Assembly (NCBI GenBank): GCA_021160785.1 | Contig: JAGHBX010000142.1 | Coordinates: forward strand, 1 to 6,925 | Direction of reading: 5' to 3' | DNA: 6,925 nucleotides | Source: Planctomycetota bacterium | GTDB taxonomy: Bacteria > Planctomycetota > Phycisphaerae > Sedimentisphaerales > Anaerohalosphaeraceae | Shown here: piece by piece, positions 1 through 5,493 of the stretch | How the letters are laid out: every line of letters starts with the position of its first letter | Numbering within the stretch: the first letter of the stretch is position 1 | Notes under the pieces: generated by a model | What the model was told of the DNA's origin: nothing | Seen by the model: the letters and a program-made list of their open reading frames with translations, nothing else | The model's database searches: none | Program-made: the position numbers and the translations under genes

Positions 1-153
1 CTGGAGCAGCCGGATTCCATCGGCGGTATTCAGAGCGGCGACCTGACTCAGGTTGACGGTCTTAGGATGAAACGACTCGGTCGGGAGTTGCCCAAGGCGA
101 AAGGCCTGCTCCTCTTCCAGAAACCTGCGAGCTTTTTCAACCGCGTTCGACAT
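1..153 (-). CDS. MurQ/GckR-like SIS-domain protein (N-acetylmuramic acid 6-phosphate etherase-like), 5' part only
   Basis: Only the first 51 codons lie in the window and the gene runs off the left edge. The ATG is at 153-151 on the minus strand, with AGGAG (complement of 165-169) 11 nt upstream, which is slightly long. The protein begins MSNAVEKARRFLEEEQ and continues with LGQLPTESFHPKT, then NLSQVAALNTADGIRLLQ. The LPTE-x(3)-P-x-T segment followed by a helix is the usual N-terminus of MurQ etherases and the related planctomycete SIS-domain 'sugar phosphate isomerase' proteins. MurQ removes the lactyl ether from MurNAc-6-phosphate in the cytoplasm during cell-wall recycling. The SIS domain itself is not visible, so the family call rests on this short motif and the exact substrate is uncertain. 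It is divergent from the symporter gene, suggesting shared regulation or a linked substrate. Confidence 0.6.
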   Translation of the reverse strand, partial: MSNAVEKARRFLEEEQAFRLGQLPTESFHPKTVNLSQVAALNTADGIRLLQ

Positions 154-201
154 TCGGTAGCGTGCTCCTGTTAGCCCTTATACTATCCATTGACGGCTGC
201 G

Positions 202-230
202 ATAATATCAGAATCGGTGTTGGATTGCAA
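202..230 (-). promoter_or_regulatory. Predicted sigma70-type promoter (extended -10) for the MurQ-like gene
   Basis: Read on the minus strand, TTGCAA (225-230) is followed by a 17-nt spacer and TATTAT (202-207). TGA sits immediately before the -10, making an extended TGn -10. The -10 matches TATAAT at 5 of 6 bases and the -35 matches TTGACA at 4 of 6. Transcription would start near 195 and give a leader of about 40 nt before the ATG at 153. Prediction by eye only. Confidence 0.45.
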
Positions 231-297
231 AGAAAGCCATCGCCAAAGGCGATTCCATTCAAAGAGCGGCAGGGGGGCGTACTCTGCAAGACAATGC

Positions 298-326
298 GTG
301 ACAAGCGGGCGGGATTACGATAGTAT
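298..326 (+). promoter_or_regulatory. Predicted sigma70-type promoter for the symporter gene
   Basis: GTGACA (298-303, 5 of 6 to TTGACA), a 17-nt spacer and TAGTAT (321-326, 4 of 6 to TATAAT) lie about 50 bp before the GTG start at 375. The expected start near 333 gives a leader of about 42 nt that includes the ribosome binding site. It lies back-to-back with the predicted minus-strand promoter, so the intergenic region would drive both genes divergently. Prediction by eye only. Confidence 0.35.
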
Positions 327-360
327 GGAACCGTGAATATTGCCAGGGCGTTGTGATGCG

Positions 361-368
361 GGAAGGAG
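361..368 (+). promoter_or_regulatory. Shine-Dalgarno sequence fixing the GTG start of the symporter
   Basis: GGAAGGAG ends 6 nt before the GTG at 375. This favours the GTG over the in-frame ATG at 420, which has no comparable site. It therefore adds 15 residues ahead of the hydrophobic leader. Confidence 0.6.
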
Positions 369-374
369 CCAATT

Positions 375-2159
375 GTGTATCCTGGGCGTTTGTGCGGTAG
401 ATGTCGGTTTAGAGCTTTGATGGTGCTTTTTGCGACGGCGAGTTTTGCGGCTGTCGGAGTGGCGCAGGGAGGGGAGATTGAAGCTGTGGGTGTGGATGCG
501 GCTCTGGATGAGATTTCGTCGAACTTCACCCGCTACGACTGGCTTGTTATTGCCGCCTATCTTGCGTTTACCACTGTCCTGGGCGGGCTGTTAGCGGGCA
601 GGCAGACCTCGATGAAGGACTTCTTCTTAGGCGGGCGCAAGCTGCCGTGGCCGGCGGTCTGCGGTTCTATTATTGCTACTGAGCTATCGGCGGCGACGTT
701 TCTGATCGCGCCGGCGATTGTCTTCTCGCAGGGCGGCGATATGACCTATATCCAGTTGGCCCTGGGCACGATCTTAGCCCGCTTTGTGATCGGCTACTTC
801 TTTATCCCCGTCTATTACAAGCGCGAAATTTACTCACCCTATGATTACATGGGCAATCAATTGGGCTCGCGTGTCCAGAACATCACCACTGGTTTGTTCA
901 TGGTCGGCGGCATCCTTGCCCAGGGCGCACGCGTTTATATCGCAGCCAAGGCACTGCAGGTCATCACCGGCACCGATATCGCCACGTCCATTATAATCAT
1001 CGGGGCCGTCTCGGTCTGCTGGACGATCATGGGCGGGATTGCAACCGTTATCTGGACCGACGCAATTCAATTTCTACTTTTTACCGCAGGCGCCATTGTC
1101 GCGCTGATCTTCGCGGCGTCTGCCGTTGACGGCGGCATGGCTGGCGTCCTTTCTGAGGCTTATCACGCCGGAAAACTCAGGGTCGTAAACCTCAGTTTCA
1201 ATCCGAAAGAGGCCTACACACTGTGGTGCGGCCTGATCGGTTTTAGCTGCTTGACTTTGGCCTCTCACGGCACGGACCAACTGCTGGTCCAGCGGATGTT
1301 CACCTGCAAAAACGAAGCGGCCGCCCGCAAGGCGATCATCTGGTCGGGCTTGTCGCAGGTTTTGACCTGGCTGTTGCTGCTGGTCGGTGCGGGCATCTTC
1401 GTCTACTACAAGCACACACCCTTGACCGCTTCCGAGCAGGTCGTTGTCGACAACGACTCCATGAAGATCTTCGCCATCTACATCGTAGACGTCATGCCGC
1501 CGCTTTTGTCGGGGTTGTTGATGGCCGCTATCTTCGCCGCCGCTATTTCGACGCTGGATTCGCTCCTGGCGGCGCTTTCGCAATCGACCATCGCGATTCT
1601 GTACAAGCCGTTCTTCAAGCCCGAAGCCTCCGACAAGCATTACGTCAGGGCTTCCCGCGTCATAGTCCTTATCTGGGGCGTGCTGGTGACCGCCTTCGCC
1701 ATCTATTGCGATGTGCTCGCCCGATCGTACGCCGACCTGATCCAGTTCGCCCTCGCCATGGCCGCGTACACCTACGGCGCCCTGTTGGGTGTATTCCTGT
1801 TAGCCTTCCTGCCGACAAAGCGCGACGACCTGGGCCTGATGTGGGGCGTACCTCTTTCCATGCTCACCGTCTTCGCCCTGAACTGGCATCAGCGGATTCC
1901 GCAGTTAATCGTATTAGTCGTCGGCATGATCCTGATCATCCAGGCCATCCGCCACCTGCGCCAAAGCCCGCAAAAAATACTCTACGTGGCTCTGGCCGTA
2001 GCAATCGTAACGATAATCAGCATCGTCGTAATCCCAAAAACCCCCGACGGCGACCCGGCCCACATAACCTTAGCCTGGCCCTGGCACTTCCCAATAGGAA
2101 CCGCAATGACATTCATAATCGGCCACCTCGTCGGAAACAAAACGGCCTCTCCCGGATAA
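375..2159 (+). CDS. Sodium:solute symporter (SSS family) with N-terminal leader
   Basis: This is an integral inner-membrane transporter of 594 residues that should couple solute uptake to the Na+ gradient. Residues 16-30 form a hydrophobic leader ending in a plausible signal-peptidase site (VGVA at 27-30). The first core helix starts near 55 (DWLVIAAYLAFTTVLG), followed by the SSS motif DFFLGGRKLPWPAV (82-95). SHGTDQLLVQR lies at 298-307. The most diagnostic stretch is GLLMAAIFAAAISTLDS (380-396): its Ser392-Thr393 pair corresponds to the Na2-site Ser-Thr of PutP-like carriers in TM8. Further hydrophobic helices follow to about 585. The substrate cannot be read from sequence; sugars, sialic acid or MurNAc-type amino sugars are possible, given the divergent MurQ-like neighbour. 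The leader could instead be an extra transmembrane helix. G+T content of the coding strand falls strongly from 5' to 3' end. Confidence 0.93.
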   Translation: MYPGRLCGRCRFRALMVLFATASFAAVGVAQGGEIEAVGVDAALDEISSNFTRYDWLVIAAYLAFTTVLGGLLAGRQTSMKDFFLGGRKLPWPAVCGSIIATELSAATFLIAPAIVFSQGGDMTYIQLALGTILARFVIGYFFIPVYYKREIYSPYDYMGNQLGSRVQNITTGLFMVGGILAQGARVYIAAKALQVITGTDIATSIIIIGAVSVCWTIMGGIATVIWTDAIQFLLFTAGAIVALIFAASAVDGGMAGVLSEAYHAGKLRVVNLSFNPKEAYTLWCGLIGFSCLTLASHGTDQLLVQRMFTCKNEAAARKAIIWSGLSQVLTWLLLLVGAGIFVYYKHTPLTASEQVVVDNDSMKIFAIYIVDVMPPLLSGLLMAAIFAAAISTLDSLLAALSQSTIAILYKPFFKPEASDKHYVRASRVIVLIWGVLVTAFAIYCDVLARSYADLIQFALAMAAYTYGALLGVFLLAFLPTKRDDLGLMWGVPLSMLTVFALNWHQRIPQLIVLVVGMILIIQAIRHLRQSPQKILYVALAVAIVTIISIVVIPKTPDGDPAHITLAWPWHFPIGTAMTFIIGHLVGNKTASPG

Positions 2160-2166
2160 CGGACGG

Positions 2167-2191
2167 GGCGCCTGCGACGTGCGTTTTTTTT
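2167..2191 (+). terminator. Weak intrinsic terminator-like site after the symporter gene
   Basis: Eight consecutive T residues (2184-2191) follow a short imperfect stem. GCGC (2168-2171) can pair with GTGC (2179-2182) across a 7-nt loop, with one G-U pair. The T-tract and the position 25 bp after the stop suit a Rho-independent terminator. The stem is only four pairs, so termination may be leaky. Confidence 0.3.
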
Positions 2192-2200
2192 AAATGGGGC

Positions 2201-2229
2201 TTGCGGGTCGGTTTGGCGTGGTGTACAAT
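2201..2229 (+). promoter_or_regulatory. Predicted promoter of the ATPase-TOPRIM cassette
   Basis: TTGCGG (2201-2206), a 17-nt spacer and TACAAT (2224-2229, 5 of 6 to the -10 consensus) lie just after the T-tract and 75 bp before the ATPase ATG. A promoter here would let the cassette be transcribed separately from the symporter. The -35 is weak (3 of 6). No operator-like palindrome is evident around it. Confidence 0.4.
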
Positions 2230-2291
2230 TGCGCATTAGTGCGTGTTTATTGCTTGCAGAGAGGGTCCGTGTATTTCAGCCGAATTGGCAA

Positions 2292-2297
2292 GGGAGG
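2292..2297 (+). promoter_or_regulatory. Shine-Dalgarno sequence fixing the ATPase start at 2304
   Basis: GGGAGG ends 6 nt before the ATG at 2304. The frame stays open back to a TTG at 2229, but that start has no such site and would add 25 residues before the conserved first beta-strand. Confidence 0.65.
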
Positions 2298-2303
2298 ATA
2301 ATA

Positions 2304-3410
2304 ATGCTCAGAAGATTGTATGCGAACAACTATCGCTGCTTGGTCAACTTTGAGATACATTTCGACAAGTTGACTCTGTTGGTGGGCCCAAATGGTGCGG
2401 GCAAGTCCACCCTGTTCGATATGCTTTTCGGGATACGCCGGCTCATCGCAGACAACGCCAAGGTCGGCGAAGTATTCCCGCAGGAAGATCTCACTGCCTG
2501 GGTAGACAAAACCGAACAGTCCTTCGAACTGGACGTGCAGAGCGAATACGGTCTGTTTTCCTACAGACTGGTCATCTCGCACAAGCCTGACAGCAATAAA
2601 CAGCGGATCGACCATGAATGGTTACGGTGCGACGGCGAACTGCTGTTCGAATTCAACCAGGGAGAGGTGCAGCTTTATCACGATGATCACAGTGAGGGTC
2701 CAACATACACCTTTGATTGGACCGTTTCGGCACTGGCAACTATCGGTGAGAGGCAGGATAACAAAAAATTGACGTGGTTCAAGCAATGGGTGGAGAAGTT
2801 GTTTATCCTCAGCCTTCAGCCCAAAGCCATGACCTCGGAAACCAAAGAAGAATTGGACTGGCTCGACCGCGATGGCGCCAATTTTTCTTCATGGTACAGG
2901 TACATTTCCCAGGAGCACCAGGATAAGATTTTCCGATTGACAGAAGAATTGCGCATTACGCTCCCCGGTTTCCATGCCTTCAAATTGGAGCAGGCTGGAA
3001 AGTACAGAATTCTCAAGGTTGGGTTCAGCCCTGAAGACGAAAACGCCTCTCCAATCTACTTCGACTTCGAACGACTCTCCGATGGTGAGCGTGTCATAAT
3101 TGTCCTTTACTCGCTTCTGCTCGGCTTGCAGGACTTAGGGTATACGATCTTCCTCGACGAGCCGGAAAACTACGTCTCATTGCCGGAGATCCAGCCTTGG
3201 CTCATGGAGCTAAACGACGCTTGTGGTGAGGGTTTCCCACAGGCAGTGCTTATCAGCCATCACCCGGAACTGGTCGATTACTTAGGCCCTGAATGCGGCA
3301 AATTGATTGAGCGTGATCCTCTCGGCCCGGCACGTGTGAAGCCGCTGCCGGAAAAGATGGATAAGGGATTGAAGCTTTCCGAACAAATCGCCAGAGGGTG
3401 GACGGAATGA
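2304..3410 (+). CDS. AAA/RecF-OLD-like ATPase, ATP-binding subunit of a candidate two-gene defense system
   Basis: This is a 368-residue, probably cytoplasmic P-loop ATPase of the SMC/RecF/OLD-like type (AAA_15/AAA_21 style). The first strand and loop (LRRLYANNYRCLVNFEIHF) lead to Walker A GPNGAGKST at 28-36. The middle (about 60-240) is divergent and mostly helical in its second half. The ABC-type signature LSDGE is at 258-262. Walker B IFLDEPEN places Asp285 and catalytic Glu286, and the switch-histidine loop is LISHHPE at 316-322. All ATPase motifs are intact, so an active enzyme is expected. Its stop overlaps the start of the TOPRIM-like gene (ATGA, 3407-3410), implying translational coupling and a functional pair. 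Known analogues pair such an ATPase with a TOPRIM nuclease (OLD nucleases, Gabija GajA, PARIS, AbiL). Which subfamily this belongs to, and what triggers it, cannot be read here. Confidence 0.88.
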   Translation: MLRRLYANNYRCLVNFEIHFDKLTLLVGPNGAGKSTLFDMLFGIRRLIADNAKVGEVFPQEDLTAWVDKTEQSFELDVQSEYGLFSYRLVISHKPDSNKQRIDHEWLRCDGELLFEFNQGEVQLYHDDHSEGPTYTFDWTVSALATIGERQDNKKLTWFKQWVEKLFILSLQPKAMTSETKEELDWLDRDGANFSSWYRYISQEHQDKIFRLTEELRITLPGFHAFKLEQAGKYRILKVGFSPEDENASPIYFDFERLSDGERVIIVLYSLLLGLQDLGYTIFLDEPENYVSLPEIQPWLMELNDACGEGFPQAVLISHHPELVDYLGPECGKLIERDPLGPARVKPLPEKMDKGLKLSEQIARGWTE

Positions 3411-3916
3411 GCACGCGACGTGTGAAGATTGTGCTTCTCTGCGAAGATTCGCAGCACGAAGCCTTCATCAGACGCTTCCGCAAAGGGATGGGCTACAATA
3501 CGAGGGAGTTACGAGTTGAAAAGAGCCCTTCCGGGCGGGGCGCTGCAGATCAGTACGTGAGGAATACGTTTCCGAAGGAACTCGAGGCATATCGGCATCG
3601 CAGGCACCGGGCGGCTTCTGCCTTAATCGCGATGGTCGACGCAGATGGGAACGAGGTCCAGGGACGGATCAGCGAACTCAAACAGGAATGCCAATCTGAG
3701 GGGGTACTATTTCGAGGGCCTGACGAGACTGTGGCTATTGCAGTTCCGAAACGCAATATCGAAACCTGGATCCATTACCTGAAAGCAGAACAGGTTAATG
3801 AGACAGATGTGTACTCTAAATTGGACATAGAACGCGGCTGCAAACCGGCGGTGATAAAGTTACTGCACTTATGCAAATCAACCGGATTGGAAGAGGATGC
3901 CCGCCAGCGTTGGTAA
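3407..3916 (+). CDS. TOPRIM-like (putative nuclease) partner of the ATPase, apparently frameshifted near its 3' end
   Basis: As it stands this encodes 169 residues, starting at the ATG that overlaps the ATPase stop. An in-frame upstream start at 3398 is less likely because the ATGA overlap is a standard coupling arrangement. The fold signals look TOPRIM-like. A first strand ends in a conserved acid (VKIVLLCEDSQHEAF, Glu13, with Glu18 after it), and a second strand ends in a DxD motif (MVDADGNE, Asp78 and Asp80). PKRNIETWI follows, with Glu119 in the 'IEAW'-type motif seen in small TOPRIM/DUF4276-like partners. The likely role is the effector, perhaps metal-dependent DNA or RNA cleavage, controlled by the ATPase. 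The final residues (RQRW) look out of frame: stepping back one base at 3901 gives DAPPALVTACGEYN and a protein of about 186 residues ending at 3966. If that loss is real, the C-terminus is damaged but all acidic motifs remain. Confidence 0.75.
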   Translation: MSTRRVKIVLLCEDSQHEAFIRRFRKGMGYNTRELRVEKSPSGRGAADQYVRNTFPKELEAYRHRRHRAASALIAMVDADGNEVQGRISELKQECQSEGVLFRGPDETVAIAVPKRNIETWIHYLKAEQVNETDVYSKLDIERGCKPAVIKLLHLCKSTGLEEDARQRW

Positions 3917-3966
3917 CGGCCTGTGGCGAGTATAATACAAGAATCAAACCTTGTATGCAGCAATAG
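3901..3966 (+). pseudogene. Out-of-frame 3' tail of the TOPRIM-like gene
   Basis: After the codon for Ala165 (3899-3901), reading in the -1 frame from 3901 gives Pro-Pro-Ala-Leu-Val-Thr-Ala-Cys, then GEYNTRIKPCMQQ and TAG at 3964-3966. Insertion of a single C into the CCC run at 3900-3902 would join it to the main frame. The -PPxLxxACxEY- pattern is what I recall at the C-terminus of this partner family, whereas the annotated end RQRW is not; I could not confirm this by alignment. No canonical slippery heptamer is visible, which favours a mutation or a sequencing/assembly error over programmed frameshifting. Confidence 0.55.
3935..3956 (+). other. Perfect 7-bp inverted repeat at the end of the cassette
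   Basis: ATACAAG (3935-3941) and CTTGTAT (3950-3956) are exact reverse complements around an 8-nt loop. The hairpin lies in the restored 3' tail of the TOPRIM-like gene. It is AT-rich and not followed by a T-tract, so it is not a classical terminator. It may be chance or an mRNA 3'-end structure. Confidence 0.25.
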
Positions 3967-4271
3967 GTAGCACTTATTCCGACAGGGGGTGCGGAGTTTG
4001 GGCTGGCTGGTTGTGTGTGATCGGGTTTGAGGCTTGAGGGAGGAGAATTGTGGGTTTATTCTTTGATCGCTCCTACTCTGGTCGATGGCCACCTGTCCTA
4101 TTTCCCTGCCATTATCTCCTTAAGTGGGGCTTGGTTGTGGGCTGATTGGATTGCTTTTCGGAGGGATTGGTTTTTTTTGAAGTGCATTACTATTGCGGTT
4201 TTTACTCGGCCTATGGCGGAGGTGGGAGCATGGCGGGATGTTGGCATTTTGTTTGGGGTAGATTAGATTGC
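3967..4271. other. Non-coding region between convergent gene pairs
   Basis: No gene is convincing here. The + strand is markedly G+T-rich, especially 4120-4270, with a T8 run at 4171-4178 that has no GC-rich stem before it. Open frames on both strands (for example + 4027-4266) look like random translation. The single coding hint is a strong GAGGGAGGAG followed by GTG at 4050. It opens a frame of only 31 codons ending at 4145, with no recognisable product. No clear terminator for either converging operon was found. Confidence 0.5.
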
Positions 4272-4325
4272 TGGTGAGAACCTTAGGAGCATTTATCGTG
4301 ATTGCTATTGCCTGATTAATTGTGC
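4272..4325. repeat. 54-bp direct repeat, copy A (3' end of the glycosidase gene)
   Basis: This segment matches 5440-5493 at 46 of 54 positions without gaps; all eight differences are transitions. Positions 4287-4325 match at 36 of 39. It includes the last codons of the glycosidase gene (AQLIRQ, then TAG at 4307-4305) and 33 bp beyond that stop. Beyond the repeat on either side I see no similarity. The two copies are 1,168 bp apart and flank the glycosidase gene. Confidence 0.9.
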
Positions 4326-5423
4326 CAGGCCGATGGCGTATTCTGCGCCGATCGCGTTTTTCGCCTTTGAATTTAGTGTCCAGCCGTTGTAGTACAGCCG
4401 CCATTGTCCGTCCACCTCGACTGGGCAGGGGTGCTGTAAATAGATGCCGTCGAAGTCCTTGGCATCTCCGGTCGGACGAAAGACCGGGTTGTGCGGATAC
4501 TTTTCCCATGGCCCTTCCGGATGACGGGCTCGGGCCAGTCCAAAAGCCATATGGTTTTTTCCGGAGTATTTTCGCCCGTCATTATTGGTTCCGCCCGAAT
4601 ACATCATATAGAACCAATCGCTGATTTTTGTGACATTGCACTGGCTGACCATGCCGTCATCCCCTGAATCACTGGTACGGGGTGATCTGGTCAGGACGGG
4701 GCTTTTCGGTGAATCGGTCCAGACGATGCCGTCTTTGCTGGTGGCGACGCCAATGACATAGCCGTCGGGGTTTGTGGGATGATGATAGTCGAAACCAACA
4801 TCGTAGAACATGTAGTAAGTATTGCCATCCTTAATCACGCTTGACGGAAACACGCGTGTTCCATCAATGCGGGAGTCCTCGGCGCGAAAAATGGATTTCG
4901 GCTCTTTTGCCCAATGGACCAGATCTTTAGAGCGCGCCAGTCCAATTATTTCACGTTTGCTTTTCTTGCCAAAGTAATATAGCCACACCTCATCTCCCAT
5001 AACTCGCGCGACTTTGGCCAGGTTATAATTCCCCTCCCACGACATCTCAGCCTTCAGAAGGTAATCGTGGTGTGGACGTTTCCAATTCAAGCCATCGCTG
5101 CTGACCGCCAACTTGGTCACCATTGGTTGGCTCGTCATCAGAAACATATACCATCTGTCCTTCCACTTGATAACAGACTGTGGACCGTTCTGAATGGAGT
5201 AGGTTTCTTTACCCTCGAGCCTGATTATGGGATTTTCTTTGTACCGGGTCCAGGGTCCAACAAGGGGCCCCCATGAAGTATCCGCGCCGGCATTTTTAAG
5301 TGCCGTATATCCACTCCCTGTACTTGACCCGGCAGAGCATGTAACCCGGGCTTTAACGCTATGCGAATTCAATACAACCGCAAATATCAGGAGTAAACAT
5401 TTGAGAATTATAAAGTTTCTCAT
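4305..5423 (-). CDS. Secreted five-bladed beta-propeller glycosidase (GH43/GH117/GH130-like fold)
   Basis: This 372-residue protein starts with a Sec signal peptide (MRNFIILKC followed by LLLIFAVVL; likely cleavage after Ala25 in SVKA). The mature part shows five propeller-type repeats, each pairing a 'WYMFY' strand with an 'IGLA-S-D-W' strand. They centre on 91-114 (WYMFLMT ... SSDGLNW), 147-171 (WLYYFGK ... SKDLVHW), 203-235 (YYMFYDV ... SKDGIVW), 271-306 (FYMMYSG ... EGPW) and 341-368 (WRLYYNG ... YAIGLA). This is the architecture of the GH43/32/68/117/130 superfamily. I cannot assign a family or catalytic triad; acidic candidates include Glu130, Asp188 and Asp256. It lies 37 bp after the sulfatase and is probably co-transcribed, suggesting action on a sulfated glycan. 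The start has only a weak GAAAG site, in line with translation as a second operon gene. The stop TAG lies inside a repeat shared with the sulfatase gene. Confidence 0.85.
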   Translation of the reverse strand: MRNFIILKCLLLIFAVVLNSHSVKARVTCSAGSSTGSGYTALKNAGADTSWGPLVGPWTRYKENPIIRLEGKETYSIQNGPQSVIKWKDRWYMFLMTSQPMVTKLAVSSDGLNWKRPHHDYLLKAEMSWEGNYNLAKVARVMGDEVWLYYFGKKSKREIIGLARSKDLVHWAKEPKSIFRAEDSRIDGTRVFPSSVIKDGNTYYMFYDVGFDYHHPTNPDGYVIGVATSKDGIVWTDSPKSPVLTRSPRTSDSGDDGMVSQCNVTKISDWFYMMYSGGTNNDGRKYSGKNHMAFGLARARHPEGPWEKYPHNPVFRPTGDAKDFDGIYLQHPCPVEVDGQWRLYYNGWTLNSKAKNAIGAEYAIGLAQLIRQ

Positions 5424-5439
5424 AAGACACTTTCGTCCA

Positions 5440-5493
5440 TGGCGGGAACTTCAAGAGCATTTATCGTGATTGCCATTGTCTGATTAACTGTGC
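5440..5493. repeat. 54-bp direct repeat, copy B (3' end of the sulfatase gene and intergenic DNA)
   Basis: Same orientation as copy A at 4272-4325. On the minus strand it encodes the sulfatase C-terminus AQLIRQWQSR and stop, then runs 21 bp into the gap before the glycosidase. Coding-part differences from copy A are two synonymous third-position changes plus TGG versus TAG. The 21 bp after the TAA hold the other five differences. Confidence 0.9.

Noticed and set aside
137..529. 130-codon open frame on the minus strand
   Set aside because: It overlaps the divergent promoters and the well-supported symporter 5' end, and its proline/serine-rich translation shows no domain. The real minus-strand gene starts at 153 in another frame.
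1074..1640. 188-codon minus-strand open frame inside the symporter
   Set aside because: It is antisense to conserved SSS motifs, and its low-complexity Arg/Gln/Asp-rich translation is typical of a shadow frame.
1706..2239. 177-codon + strand frame overlapping the symporter 3' end
   Set aside because: Arg/Pro-rich alternate-frame translation of C-rich codons, with no motif; the symporter frame is clearly the coding one.
3896..3904. Programmed -1 frameshift site
   Set aside because: The sequence around GATGCCCGCC does not fit an X XXY YYZ slippery heptamer, and no stable downstream GC-rich structure at the right spacing is visible. A simple deletion or sequencing error is more likely.
4161..4178. 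T8 run considered as terminator of the ATPase-TOPRIM operon
   Set aside because: The preceding bases do not form a GC-rich stem, and the run lies more than 200 bp after the operon's end.
4027..4266. 79-codon + strand frame starting at TTG in the convergent intergenic region
   Set aside because: Trp/Phe-rich translation of G+T-rich DNA, with no ribosome binding site at its start and no family resemblance.
4120..4509. 129-codon minus-strand frame over the glycosidase 3' end and intergenic DNA
   Set aside because: It conflicts with the fifth propeller blade of the glycosidase and translates to basic low-complexity sequence.
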